Shown piece by piece: positions 28,623-40,062 of a stretch of 64,000 nt of DNA (the stretch's first letter is position 1; every line of letters begins with the position of its first letter). Under the pieces are notes generated by a model. It did no database searches. It had not been told where the DNA came from and saw only the letters and a list, made by a program, of their open reading frames with translations. A program made the position numbers and the translations under genes. The DNA is from Parasedimentitalea psychrophila (GTDB lineage Bacteria > Pseudomonadota > Alphaproteobacteria > Rhodobacterales > Rhodobacteraceae): contig NZ_CP127247.1 of the NCBI RefSeq assembly GCF_030285785.1, forward strand, positions 1,449,501 to 1,513,500, in the 5' to 3' direction.

Positions 28623-29092
28623 GCCTGACACTGAGCCTTATCCTGCCACGGGAACGGGCCTTTCTGGCGGCGGCACTGGCGCCCTATTTCGGCGAGGTCG
28701 CCCCCAAGGCGGGCGTCAATCCGGACGAGCGCGCAGACCAGTTTCTGCACCGCAAGGATGTCACCGCCTTCTGGATCAACAAGAACGCCGCCCGTATCGG
28801 CTTTGCCATTGTGCTGAACTTGCCGGATGACCGTCGCGAACTGTCAGAGTTTGCGATTTTCTCAAAACACCGGCGCCTGGGCTATGGCTACGAGGCGGCG
28901 CAAATCCTGCTACAGGAATTCCCCGGCCGCTGGCGCATGGGCCTGTCCGCCCACTCAAAGCAGGCCGCCGCATTCTGGGGCACCTGTCTTAGCGGTATGC
29001 CCGGCGTGCGCGAACTGCGCGAAGGCGCCCCATATACTGAACACCAGATAAAAAGCTACACTTTCGACATAGCAGGACCTCATGATGACTGA
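28619..29092 (+). CDS. GNAT family N-acetyltransferase
   Basis: A 157-residue protein showing the acetyl-CoA fold: strand 4 with LSEFAIFSKHRRLGYGYEAA, including the RRxGxG pyrophosphate loop, and the C-terminal HSKQAAAFWG. The start overlaps the ATPase stop (ATGA) and the end overlaps the aldehyde dehydrogenase start by 11 bases. The tight packing with an importer and an aldehyde dehydrogenase suggests it acetylates the imported compound or a product of it. That is inference, and the substrate is unknown. Confidence 0.8.
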   Translation: MSLTLSLILPRERAFLAAALAPYFGEVAPKAGVNPDERADQFLHRKDVTAFWINKNAARIGFAIVLNLPDDRRELSEFAIFSKHRRLGYGYEAAQILLQEFPGRWRMGLSAHSKQAAAFWGTCLSGMPGVRELREGAPYTEHQIKSYTFDIAGPHDD

Positions 29093-30542
29093 CGTGCAAT
29101 CCCTTTGGTTTGACCCCACCACCTGCCTGATTGGCGGCCAGTGGAGCGCCGCTGCCAGTGGCGAAACCCTGACGCTGGTGAACCCATCCGACGGCAGCGA
29201 TATCTGCCAGATCGCGCGGGGCGGCAAAGCCGACATCGACGCCGCAGTGCAGGCCGCCGACGCCGCGCTGAATGGCGACTGGGGCCGTATGACGGCGCTG
29301 GAACGTGGCCGCATCCTGACCCGCATCGGTCAGTTGGTGCTGGAGCGCGTCGACGAGTTGGCCGCGCTAGAGGCGATGGATGTGGGCAAACCGCTGACCC
29401 AGGCCCGCGCCGATGCAGTGGCGCTGGCCCGCTACATGGAATTCTACGGCGGTGCGGCGGACAAGGTGCATGGCGAGACCATCCCCTATCTGGATGGCTA
29501 TACCGTCTACACATTGCGCGAACCACATGGCGTGACCGGCCATATCGTGCCGTGGAATTACCCGATGCAGATCATCGGTCGATCGGTTGGCGCAGCGCTG
29601 GCGATGGGCAATGCGACGGTGTTGAAACCGGCAGAAGAGGCCTGCCTGACAGCCCTGGCCTTTGCCCATATCGCACAGGAAGCCGGGTTGCCCGCCGGCG
29701 CGCTGAATGTTGTTCCGGGACTGGGCGTTGAGGCCGGCGCCGCGCTGTCTTCGCACCCGGGTATCCAGCACATTTCCTTCACCGGATCGGTAGCCACCGG
29801 CGCGCTGGTTCAGCAGGCCGCAGGCAAAAACGTGATTCCTGTCACCCTAGAGCTGGGCGGGAAATCTCCGCAGCTGGTGTTTGACGATGCCGATCTGGAT
29901 GCGGCTTTGCCATTTCTGGTCAATGCCGGCATTCAGAACGCAGGCCAGACCTGTTCGGCCTCCTCGCGCATTCTGGTGCAGCGTGGCGTCTACGACGAAA
30001 TCGTGGCGCGGATGAGCACAGCTTACGGCGAGCTAACCGTTGGCGCCGCCTCCGAGGATCTTCGCCTGGGGCCGCTGATCTCGACCCGGCAAAAGGATAT
30101 TGTCGAAGGGTTTATGGCAAAAGGCGCCGATTTGACCATGGCTGCGCAGGGCAGGATCGTCGATGGCACCCCCGCAGCCGGTGCCTATGTTCGCCCGACC
30201 CTGTTTGCCGATGTCCCCGCCGATCACCCGCTGGCACAGCAAGAGATCTTTGGTCCCATTCAGGTGATCATTCCCTTCGATACCGAAGAAGAGGCGCTGG
30301 AGATTGCGAACTCCACCGAATTCGGCCTGGTCGCCAGCGTCTGGAGCCGTGACGGTGCGCGGCAGATGCGGCTGGCCAAAAAGCTGCGCGCCGGCCAGGT
30401 GTTTCTCAACAACTACGGCGCTGGCGGCGGGGCTGAGCTACCCTTTGGCGGCGTCGGAAAATCCGGTCATGGCCGCGAAAAAGGCTTTGAGGCGCTGTAT
30501 GGGTTTTCACAGCTGAAAACCGTTGCAGCACACCACGGATAG
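29082..30542 (+). CDS. NAD(P)-dependent aldehyde dehydrogenase
   Basis: The 486-residue product is a canonical ALDH superfamily enzyme. It has VPWNYPMQI, the catalytic glutamate in TLELGGKSPQ, the catalytic cysteine in NAGQTCSA, EIFGPIQVIIPF, and the end motif LPFGGVGKSGHGREKG. The overall look is nearest to betaine-aldehyde or aminoaldehyde dehydrogenases. ATG 29082 or the adjacent 29085 may be used. As the last gene of the ABC transporter unit it probably oxidises an aldehyde formed from the imported substrate. Confidence 0.92.
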   Translation: MMTDVQSLWFDPTTCLIGGQWSAAASGETLTLVNPSDGSDICQIARGGKADIDAAVQAADAALNGDWGRMTALERGRILTRIGQLVLERVDELAALEAMDVGKPLTQARADAVALARYMEFYGGAADKVHGETIPYLDGYTVYTLREPHGVTGHIVPWNYPMQIIGRSVGAALAMGNATVLKPAEEACLTALAFAHIAQEAGLPAGALNVVPGLGVEAGAALSSHPGIQHISFTGSVATGALVQQAAGKNVIPVTLELGGKSPQLVFDDADLDAALPFLVNAGIQNAGQTCSASSRILVQRGVYDEIVARMSTAYGELTVGAASEDLRLGPLISTRQKDIVEGFMAKGADLTMAAQGRIVDGTPAAGAYVRPTLFADVPADHPLAQQEIFGPIQVIIPFDTEEEALEIANSTEFGLVASVWSRDGARQMRLAKKLRAGQVFLNNYGAGGGAELPFGGVGKSGHGREKGFEALYGFSQLKTVAAHHG

Positions 30543-30553
30543 GTCATCAAAAT

Positions 30554-30595
30554 TGCCGCATTGTTTCGCGCGCGAAACAATTTACGGCAGTTTTG
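30554..30595 (+). terminator. Palindromic terminator between aldehyde dehydrogenase and pncB
   Basis: ATTGTTTCGCG and CGCGAAACAAT form a perfect 22-base palindrome at 30560-30581, extended by TGCCG/CGGCA arms, with TTTT after the right arm. It lies between convergent genes, 12 bases after the ALDH stop. Confidence 0.7.
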
Positions 30596-30622
30596 CGGCG
30601 TAAAAGACCTCGGAGCGGGTGG

Positions 30623-31924
30623 TTATACGATCACCCGCATCCGCTTTTGCTTACCGACGCCAAACACCCGTTTGTAGCGCTCGATTTCATCCCTAGGGCC
30701 CATTGCTTTTTCGGGGTTGTCCGACAGTTTCACGGTTGGGCGGCCATTGGCAGAAACGGCTTTGCACACCAGCGAGAACGGCGCCAAACCCTGATCCGGC
30801 ACCAGCCCGCGAAAATCATTGGTCAGCAAGGTGCCCCAGCCAAAGGACACATTGACCCGACCCGAGAATTTCGCATGCATTTCGGCGATTTTCTCGACAT
30901 CCAGACCATCCGAAAAGATCACCCGTTTCTGGCTAAGGTCCTCGCCGCGCTCTTGCCACCAGTTGATGGCGATCTCGGCGGCAGTGGCCGGATCACCGCT
31001 GTCGATCCGAATGCCGGTCCATTGGTTCAGCCAGTCCGGTGCGTTGTCGAGGAACCCCTTGGTGCCATAGGTATCTGGCAAAATGATGCGCAGATTGCCC
31101 TCGTGTTCGTCGCTCCAGTCCTGCAGCACGTCATAGGGGGCCTGCGCCAGCGCCGCATCATCCTCGGCCAAGGCCGAATAGACCATCGGCAGCTCATGGG
31201 CATTGGTGCCAATCGCCTCCAGCTCGCGACGCATGGCAATTTTGCAGTTCGAGGTGCCGGTGAATTTGCCTCCCAAGCCCTCGCTCATCGCCTGAACGCA
31301 CCAGTCCTGCCACAGAAACGAATGACGGCGGCGGGTGCCAAAATCGGCAATGCTCAACCCGTCAATCTGGCGTAACCGCTCGATCTTTTCCCAAACCTTG
31401 GTCATGGCGCGGGCATAGAGAACCTGCAGTTCGAACCGGTCCAGCCTATTCAGAACGGCACGGCTGCGCAGTTCCATCAGCACCGCCAAGGCCGGGATTT
31501 CCCACAGCATCACCTCGGGCCAGCTGCCCTCAAACGTCAACTCGTACTGATCACCGCGGCGTTCCAAGTGATACGGAGGCAGCCGCAGACCTTCGAACCA
31601 TTCCATGAAATCCGGCCGGAACATCTGCCGTTTGCCGTAGAATGTATTGCCGCGCAGCCAGGTGCTTTCACCACGCGACAGTGTCAGTGTTCGGATATGG
31701 TCCAGTTGCTCGCGCAGCTCACCCTCGTCGATCAGATCGGCCAGCGGCACCTTGATTGAACGATTGATCAGCGAAAACGCCACCTGAGTATCCGGCTTAT
31801 TGCGGAACACCGACTGGCACATCAGCAATTTATAGAAATCAGTGTCGATCAACGATCGTATGATCGGATCAATCTTCCACTTATGATTATAGACCCGGGT
31901 TGCGATATCCACCGGCGACCTCAT
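30623..31924 (-). CDS. pncB: Nicotinate phosphoribosyltransferase
   Basis: The 433-residue enzyme converts nicotinate and PRPP to nicotinate mononucleotide in NAD salvage. SLIDTDFYKLLMCQ near the N-terminus, DFGTRRRHSF, FTGTSNCKIA and IRIDSGDP are family landmarks. The frame is open back to 32035, but that would overlap the upstream kinase gene; ATG 31924 (MRSPVDIATRVYNHKWKIDP) gives the normal N-terminus and a 49-base gap from the kinase stop. Together with pncA it forms the two-step nicotinamide to nicotinate to NaMN route. Confidence 0.95.
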   Translation of the reverse strand: MRSPVDIATRVYNHKWKIDPIIRSLIDTDFYKLLMCQSVFRNKPDTQVAFSLINRSIKVPLADLIDEGELREQLDHIRTLTLSRGESTWLRGNTFYGKRQMFRPDFMEWFEGLRLPPYHLERRGDQYELTFEGSWPEVMLWEIPALAVLMELRSRAVLNRLDRFELQVLYARAMTKVWEKIERLRQIDGLSIADFGTRRRHSFLWQDWCVQAMSEGLGGKFTGTSNCKIAMRRELEAIGTNAHELPMVYSALAEDDAALAQAPYDVLQDWSDEHEGNLRIILPDTYGTKGFLDNAPDWLNQWTGIRIDSGDPATAAEIAINWWQERGEDLSQKRVIFSDGLDVEKIAEMHAKFSGRVNVSFGWGTLLTNDFRGLVPDQGLAPFSLVCKAVSANGRPTVKLSDNPEKAMGPRDEIERYKRVFGVGKQKRMRVIV

Positions 31925-31973
31925 TCGTTGGTTCACTGACTGATAAGGCAGCGCGACGGCAGGAGCAAGAAAA

Positions 31974-34223
31974 TCAGCAGCTTGAAGGGATCTTGAGTGC
32001 TGCGCCATATCGTTGCAGGACCGCCAGTAGGTCATTGCGGTTCAAGGGCTTACTCAGGAAGTCGTCCATCCCCGCCTGCAGGCAGGCGTCGCGATCACTG
32101 TCAAAGGCATTTGCAGTCAGCGCAACGATCACCGGCTGGGTGCCACCGCCGTTGCGGATGACGTGGGTGGCCTCTAGGCCGTTCATCACCGGCATCGACA
32201 TATCCATGAACACTAGGTCCGGCCTGGTCTGCTGAACCATTTCCACCGCCTCGCTACCGTCTTGCGCAAACGCCAGCTCGACGGGAACATCGCGCAGGAA
32301 TTTGCGCATCACCAGCTGGTTTACCTTGTTGTCCTCGGCCACAAGAACCCGCATCCCAGACGGGACAGATGGCGCGGCAGAGGCCACAATCTCGGTGTTC
32401 AGCCCGGCATCAGACGAAGGCTTTGCAGCGGCCAGTTCCAACGTCACCGTCAGGCAGGTCCCCGCCCCAACCTCTGAGATGACAGCAATATCGCCCCCCA
32501 TGGCTTTGGTCAGTTTGCGTGAAATCGCAAGCCCAAGACCGGTGCCACCATACCTGCGGGTTGTGGCGGCATCGGCCTGTGAAAAATGCTCAAAAATATG
32601 ATCTAGCTTATTCTCCGGGATACCGATGCCGGTGTCTTTGACAGAAAAGCTGAGCTCCAATGCATCCCCCTGCGGCTGGATATCCAGCGCCACCCTGACC
32701 TCTCCGGTGTCGGTGAATTTGATGGCGTTGCCAACAAGGTTCAGCAGAATCTGACGAATTCTGCGGTCATCTCCGTGAATGGTCTTGGGGATATCCTTTG
32801 GAGCATCAAGAACCAGCACCACCCCCTTTTCCTGCGCTTGCGGTTGCAACAGACAAAGCGTTTCCTGAAAACTTTCGTGGATGTCAAAGTCAACGCGCGA
32901 AAATACCACCTTGTTGGCATCCAGTTTTGACAAATCCAACACATCATTGATCAGCGCCAGAAGGGTCTTGGCAGAGCTTAAGATCGTACTGGTATAGAGC
33001 TGCTGGTCTAGATCCAGCGAGGTGCCTTCCAACATTTGCGCCATGCCGATGACACCATTCATTGGAGTGCGGATTTCATGGCTCATGGTGGCAAGGAAGT
33101 CAGCTTTGCTCCGCTCTCCTTCCACCGCCGCAATCCGTGCCTGCTCCATCTCATGTGCATGTAGACGGGCCGCAGTCACGTCACGTTCAACCGCGACAAT
33201 GGTTTCCACTTCACCGTTGTAGCCCCGCACCGGAACCTGATTGGTCTCAATCCAGATCAATGAACCGTCCTTACAGCAGCTTTGGACCTCAACCTGAAAC
33301 GGCAGCCCCTTTGCCCGGTTTTCCATCAATATTCTGACCGCCTCTTGGTCTACATCTTCATTCACCAAAAGTTCAGTGGGGGTATGCCCAACCGCCTCGG
33401 AAAACGTATAGCCAGTGATCCGGGTAAAGGAGTCGTTCACCCAGGAAATCTTGCCCTCCCGATCGATCAGGAACACACTGTCGCTGGCGTGTTCCGCCAC
33501 CAGGGCCAGACGTATTGCCTGCTCTTGTTGTTCCTGTAACAGAGCGTTGGATACTTCCAATTGCTGGCGATGCTCAAACTGAGATTTCATATGCACGCGG
33601 GTGCGGTGAAAGTTTCCAACCATAAATCTTTGAAGCCAAATCATCATCGTATAGAGCATGGCCAGCCCGGCCAGGTTTATATGCATATGGGTATCGGGTT
33701 CAAAGCCGCCCAACACTTCTCCTGCCAAAACGGCGAGGGGCGTCAGGCCATAAACCGTTAAGCGGACGCCCCCAGCGATGCGGTTATAAGGCAGCACCAA
33801 TCCGCCGTTGATCGTCGCACAAATCAGCAACCCCAGCGCAAAAAGTGGCTCGGCACTGTCGTGCTGTGCATGCCACGAAATCCACACACAGGTTGCTGCG
33901 GTCAGGGCCTGTATCGCCGCAGTAACCCCACTGAACAATGACAGCTGTTGATACGAGTGGCCGCGCTCCAAAAGGCGTGGAATGAACCGCAAATAAACGC
34001 AGTCGGCAAAGTCACCTAAGACCGCGAGGATCAGTGCAATCAGCGCCATACGCGGTGAAATCAGAAACCAAAGAACGATACCGGTTGCAACGGCAAAAAT
34101 CTGACGACTTGCAAAGTGCCGAATGCGGCCTCTTGCGTAGCGCAAAAGTAGATTTGTCGGGTTGTAGATCCGATGATAGTCGGTCGACGCGCCCAGGGAT
34201 GCACCTCGCAGTTCAGTCATCAT
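31974..34223 (-). CDS. Membrane-bound PAS hybrid sensor histidine kinase
   Basis: A 749-residue protein. The N-terminal about 200 residues hold roughly six hydrophobic segments. A short coiled coil, a PAS domain (HASDSVFLIDREGKISWVND to the PAC region), HisKA with ATMSHEIRTPMNGVIGM (His about 382), HATPase (GGTGLGLAIS) and a C-terminal receiver with FMDMSMPVMNG (Asp about 674) and LSKP follow. ATG 34223 with AGGT upstream is preferred to an ATG ten codons earlier. It lies between pncA (63-base gap) and pncB (49-base gap) on the same strand, so it is probably co-expressed with NAD salvage. The signal and output partner are unknown. Confidence 0.88.
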   Translation of the reverse strand: MMTELRGASLGASTDYHRIYNPTNLLLRYARGRIRHFASRQIFAVATGIVLWFLISPRMALIALILAVLGDFADCVYLRFIPRLLERGHSYQQLSLFSGVTAAIQALTAATCVWISWHAQHDSAEPLFALGLLICATINGGLVLPYNRIAGGVRLTVYGLTPLAVLAGEVLGGFEPDTHMHINLAGLAMLYTMMIWLQRFMVGNFHRTRVHMKSQFEHRQQLEVSNALLQEQQEQAIRLALVAEHASDSVFLIDREGKISWVNDSFTRITGYTFSEAVGHTPTELLVNEDVDQEAVRILMENRAKGLPFQVEVQSCCKDGSLIWIETNQVPVRGYNGEVETIVAVERDVTAARLHAHEMEQARIAAVEGERSKADFLATMSHEIRTPMNGVIGMAQMLEGTSLDLDQQLYTSTILSSAKTLLALINDVLDLSKLDANKVVFSRVDFDIHESFQETLCLLQPQAQEKGVVLVLDAPKDIPKTIHGDDRRIRQILLNLVGNAIKFTDTGEVRVALDIQPQGDALELSFSVKDTGIGIPENKLDHIFEHFSQADAATTRRYGGTGLGLAISRKLTKAMGGDIAVISEVGAGTCLTVTLELAAAKPSSDAGLNTEIVASAAPSVPSGMRVLVAEDNKVNQLVMRKFLRDVPVELAFAQDGSEAVEMVQQTRPDLVFMDMSMPVMNGLEATHVIRNGGGTQPVIVALTANAFDSDRDACLQAGMDDFLSKPLNRNDLLAVLQRYGAALKIPSSC

Positions 34224-34286
34224 ATTTACCTGTGCGTTATTGCCACTTCGCAACGTATTTAGAGCTACGGTATTAATATTTCACAC

Positions 34287-34886
34287 TCACATCTGACCGA
34301 GCGTCACCCCGGCATTTTTCATGCTCTCCAATGCGGTGTTCAGCGACCCGTCCATGTCGATGGCGCGACAGGCCGCCAGTTCGACCCGAACCTTGAAGCC
34401 AAGGCGCACAGCGTCAAGCGCAGAAAAGGCGACGCAGAAATCTGTGGCCAGACCAACAATGGTCAACTCCTTGATACCACGCTCGTTCAGGTAGCCCTGC
34501 AATCCGGTCGGGGTTGTCTGATCGTTTTCAAAAAAGGCTGAGTAGCTGTCGATATGAGGGCGATAGCCTTTTCGGATGATCAGGTCCGCATGGGTCGCCA
34601 GATCCGCATGAAACGCGGCGCCTTCAGTGCCCTGCACACAATGGTCCGGCCACAAAACCTGCGGTCCATAGGCCATTGCTGTGGTGTCAAACGGGGCCTT
34701 TCCATCCTGCGACGAGGCAAATGACGAATGTCCCTTAGGGTGCCAGTCCTGCGTCAGAACCACCGCATCAAAATCCGCCATCATGGCATTGATCGCCGGT
34801 AGGATTTCATCACCACCTGGAACGGCCAGCGCGCCGCCGGGGCAAAAGTCATTCTGTACATCGATGATGATAAGCGCATTGGTCAT
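34287..34886 (-). CDS. pncA: Nicotinamidase (bifunctional nicotinamidase/pyrazinamidase)
   Basis: The 199-residue enzyme deamidates nicotinamide to nicotinate. The catalytic triad is visible: Asp in IDVQNDFCPGGAL, Lys in IRKGYRP, and Cys in GLATDFCVAFSA. The metal-site segment TQDWHPKGHSSF is also present. GGGAG precedes ATG 34886; the longer open frame to 34952 lacks family support. It is the first gene of an apparent pncA, kinase, pncB unit. Confidence 0.95.
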   Translation of the reverse strand: MTNALIIIDVQNDFCPGGALAVPGGDEILPAINAMMADFDAVVLTQDWHPKGHSSFASSQDGKAPFDTTAMAYGPQVLWPDHCVQGTEGAAFHADLATHADLIIRKGYRPHIDSYSAFFENDQTTPTGLQGYLNERGIKELTIVGLATDFCVAFSALDAVRLGFKVRVELAACRAIDMDGSLNTALESMKNAGVTLGQM

Positions 34887-35262
34887 ATTGATCTCCCGTT
34901 CTGGTCCGTCTGGCCTAGGCAATGACGGGTCGCAGGTCAATGTGGGCGCCAAACTGACTTGTCAGCGGCTCGCGTAAGGTGATTATCGGTGACAGTTTTC
35001 CAATCATCTGATTGATGAAGCCTGTTGCTGCCCTACAGGTCCAGATCACTGTTGGCTTTTGCCTGGCCCCAAGACCCCATCCCCATAGCCTCGGATCGCG
35101 TTTGTTGGGGTCCGTAAAGACTGGTGGCATAGGTCAACGTCATGCGGCAATTAATTTATGGTACAGTCGTTCAATAAATAGTACATCCACTCAAAAAGCC
35201 CCTGATAGCCAACCCTATCAGGACGCGCGGATATCCGCACATGCCAATTGGGAGGGAACTAA
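34887..35262. promoter_or_regulatory. Divergent intergenic region with two palindromes ahead of the BCCT-like gene
   Basis: No convincing gene lies in these 376 bases. Close to the transporter gene are CCTGATAG-N6-CTATCAGG (35201-35222) and the perfect palindrome GCGGATATCCGC (35227-35238), the latter about 14 bases before the SD GGGAGG. AT-rich stretches around 35,145-35,185, with GTACA repeated at 35,162 and 35,181, are likely promoter sequence. Whether the palindromes act as operators or RNA hairpins cannot be decided by eye. Confidence 0.5.
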
Positions 35263-36483
35263 ATGGCGACTATACTATCTCTTACAATCTCATTCGGGAT
35301 TGTAATGGCACTGGCGCTGGTGGCGTTTTGCGTCATCAAATGGTGGAATTTGCGGGTGGTCGGCGTCACCCCGGTGCCGCTGTTCACCTTCATTGCCATT
35401 TTGTTCACGTCCGGGCTTGATGTTGGGCTCATCATGTTCCCGCTGGGCGAGTTCCCAACCTATGCGGACAGCGCCAATGCAGCGGACTACGGCTTTACCA
35501 ACCCGCTTTCGATTGAGTTCGGGTTCTGGGGCTTTCTGATCTGGAGCTTCTACTTCCTGACCAGTTTCTATTTTTGTGTCATTGAACCCCGGGTCAAGTT
35601 TTTTGAAATCCCGTTCGTAAAGGTTTTGAACAACATCGTCATCGTTGCCACCTGCGCCTTCACGGCCAGTCTGTTTTTGATCTATCTGCCGTACTACATG
35701 CCCGAAGTCCGTGACGGCGAGACAGTGATCACCACATTCTATGTGATCGTATTCTGCGTTATCCTGGCGGCCGCATATTCCAGTACCGACATTAAATTTG
35801 TCAAAGTTCTAAGCGTCGGATCGACGTTTCTGTTTCTTGGCTTGATTGCCTTCATGTGGATTTACGCCGGCATGAGCTTTGGCGATATGGCCTTGAACCT
35901 TAGCGATCTGGCATCTGGGTACTTTGGAAACATCCATAAATTCGCGTCTCCGATCAACGATTACCACGAGTTTTACCTGTTCTGGTGGTTCGCCTGGTCG
36001 ATCATGATTGGTCAGTTCACGGCGCGGTTTGTCGGCGGTTTGCGGGTTCAGTATCTATTGCTGGCGCTGCTGGTGATCCCATCCATCCCATTGGCGATCT
36101 GGTTCTCGGTGCTGTATTTCTACTTTGCCAACGGCATCGACACCACCGGTGTTCTGAACATCGCCATGGTCATTGTTGGGGTGACTTTTGTCATCAACTC
36201 GCTGGACAGCCTGATCCGCCTTTACTCCGATAACTTTTCGCTGACCACCGATCGGTTTGGCAAAGCGACTTATGTCGCTGGCAACGTCGCTGTTCTGTTC
36301 GGCCTGACGCTGGCCTTTCAAAGCCAATGGCTGCAGATCCAGTGGATTGGTGCCATTGTTGTCGGCATCTATGTGGTCTGCGTCGCCTATATCTTGCTGA
36401 TGAAGCGGGCCGAGGTTGCTGCCATCAAAGGATCACCAGAGGAAAATGAGCTCGATTTCAAAAAGATCGAATCTGTCCACTGA
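35263..36483 (+). CDS. BCCT-like transporter (short, divergent)
   Basis: A 406-residue polytopic membrane protein with about 11-12 hydrophobic segments. The segment YLFWWFAWSIMIGQFTARF resembles the tryptophan-rich box of betaine/choline/carnitine transporters, and TSGLDVGLIMFPLGEF and GFWGFLIWSFYF fit the N-terminal half of that family. It is roughly 100 residues shorter than typical BCCT proteins. Osmolyte or quaternary-amine uptake is the family expectation, but the divergence leaves the substrate open. SD GGGAGG is strong, and two palindromes lie just upstream. It converges on gyrB. Confidence 0.62.
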   Translation: MATILSLTISFGIVMALALVAFCVIKWWNLRVVGVTPVPLFTFIAILFTSGLDVGLIMFPLGEFPTYADSANAADYGFTNPLSIEFGFWGFLIWSFYFLTSFYFCVIEPRVKFFEIPFVKVLNNIVIVATCAFTASLFLIYLPYYMPEVRDGETVITTFYVIVFCVILAAAYSSTDIKFVKVLSVGSTFLFLGLIAFMWIYAGMSFGDMALNLSDLASGYFGNIHKFASPINDYHEFYLFWWFAWSIMIGQFTARFVGGLRVQYLLLALLVIPSIPLAIWFSVLYFYFANGIDTTGVLNIAMVIVGVTFVINSLDSLIRLYSDNFSLTTDRFGKATYVAGNVAVLFGLTLAFQSQWLQIQWIGAIVVGIYVVCVAYILLMKRAEVAAIKGSPEENELDFKKIESVH

Positions 36484-36671
36484 TCCCAACGTGCCTGCTC
36501 CCGCTATTGTCAGCGGCGGGGGCAGCCATCCATATCTCGATCACAGCAGACCATAGCGGCGGTCACGGCGCATATCGCGGGGTCGCTGGCCCCTACGCTG
36601 GCTAGCCAACATATGAGGTCCAAACACCGGCCCCCGCTGCTGCGCCCGTAAATACCCCCTATCAAAACGCA

Positions 36672-36697
36672 TTTCGCACCCGAAAACGGGTGCGAAA
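36672..36697. terminator. Bidirectional hairpin between BCCT-like gene and gyrB
   Basis: TTTCGCACCCG-AAAA-CGGGTGCGAAA is a perfect 11-pair stem followed by GATTTT on the plus strand and TGCGTTTT on the minus strand. It lies 65 bases past the gyrB stop and should end both convergent transcripts. The remaining 36484-36671 holds no recognisable gene; a weaker C/G-rich hairpin lies at about 36,494-36,526, right after the transporter stop. Confidence 0.75.
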
Positions 36698-36761
36698 GAT
36701 TTTGGAGCAATTGCGTCGATCTATGGTCGATGCGCAAAACGATGCGCACCCCTGCGCAGGT

Positions 36762-39251
<2,490 letters not shown>

Positions 39252-39441
39252 TTATGGACAGGATCAGGCTGCTTTTACCGCCAGCGCCCTGGCCTGTTTC
39301 AGCCGCCGCAGACCCGGCGAGGATTCCGCCCTCTGAGGCCGGAGAGGAATTCGAAAAACGGTCTGGCTTGAGGACACCGGAGCAATATTTACCGCCCCAG
39401 GCGCGGGCACCCCGCGTGATCGCCGCACTGCGCCTCGCAGG

Positions 39442-40062
39442 CTAAAACAGCGGGATCGCCAGACCGACACAGATCAGCAAGCCTGCCGAAATCAGATTGA
39501 TTCGCCGCAGAGTCCCAGGCGAGGTGATGAAGCGGCGCAAATGGTGGATCGATGCCGCCAGCGCCAGATTTCCCAACAGTGGCACCAGGAACGACAGGGC
39601 AACAATGGCAGCCACATCACCCCGGGTAAGCTGTGACAGATCAAAAAATCCCGGCAGTAGCCCCATGTAGAACAGGATCGCCTTGGGATTGCCCAGGATC
39701 ACCGCGACCCCAGCCAAAAACCCCGCCCAGGTGCCGGGTCGGGTCAGGGTTTTGTTTTCCTGCACTCCGTCTGCCGCATGACGGATCAGCAGAACTCCCA
39801 TGGCAACGAACATCAGGCAGGCGGTCCAGCGCATCACCACCATCAGACCCGACACCTCGGAGGCCAGCCAGGACATGCCGGCAACCGCCACCAGCGGCCA
39901 CAGAATATCGCCGCAGGCCACCCCCACCGCCAGTGGCCAGGCCGCGTTAAACCCGCCCGACAGGGACCGTGCCACCAATGCCATCCAGACCGGCCCCGGC
40001 GTCAGGAACAAGACGAACAACGCCCCACCATAAAGCAGCAGATCCCAAACCGAGATACTCAC
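39442..40062 (-). CDS. LysE/RhtB family translocator
   Basis: A 206-residue membrane protein with about six hydrophobic segments. The N-terminal FVLFLTPGPVWMALVARSLSGG and the later VAVILGNPKAILFYMGLLPGFFD are the LysE/RhtB signatures for amino-acid exporters. Its start overlaps the recF stop by four bases (ATGA), so it is tied to recF translation and sits between recF and gyrB. The exported amino acid is unknown. The placement is probably chance operon insertion rather than a replication role. Confidence 0.9.
   Translation of the reverse strand: MSISVWDLLLYGGALFVLFLTPGPVWMALVARSLSGGFNAAWPLAVGVACGDILWPLVAVAGMSWLASEVSGLMVVMRWTACLMFVAMGVLLIRHAADGVQENKTLTRPGTWAGFLAGVAVILGNPKAILFYMGLLPGFFDLSQLTRGDVAAIVALSFLVPLLGNLALAASIHHLRRFITSPGTLRRINLISAGLLICVGLAIPLF

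Noticed and set aside
35012-35305. 97-codon open frame upstream of the BCCT-like gene
   Set aside because: It overlaps promoter-like sequence and the start of the real gene, and has no recognisable domain.
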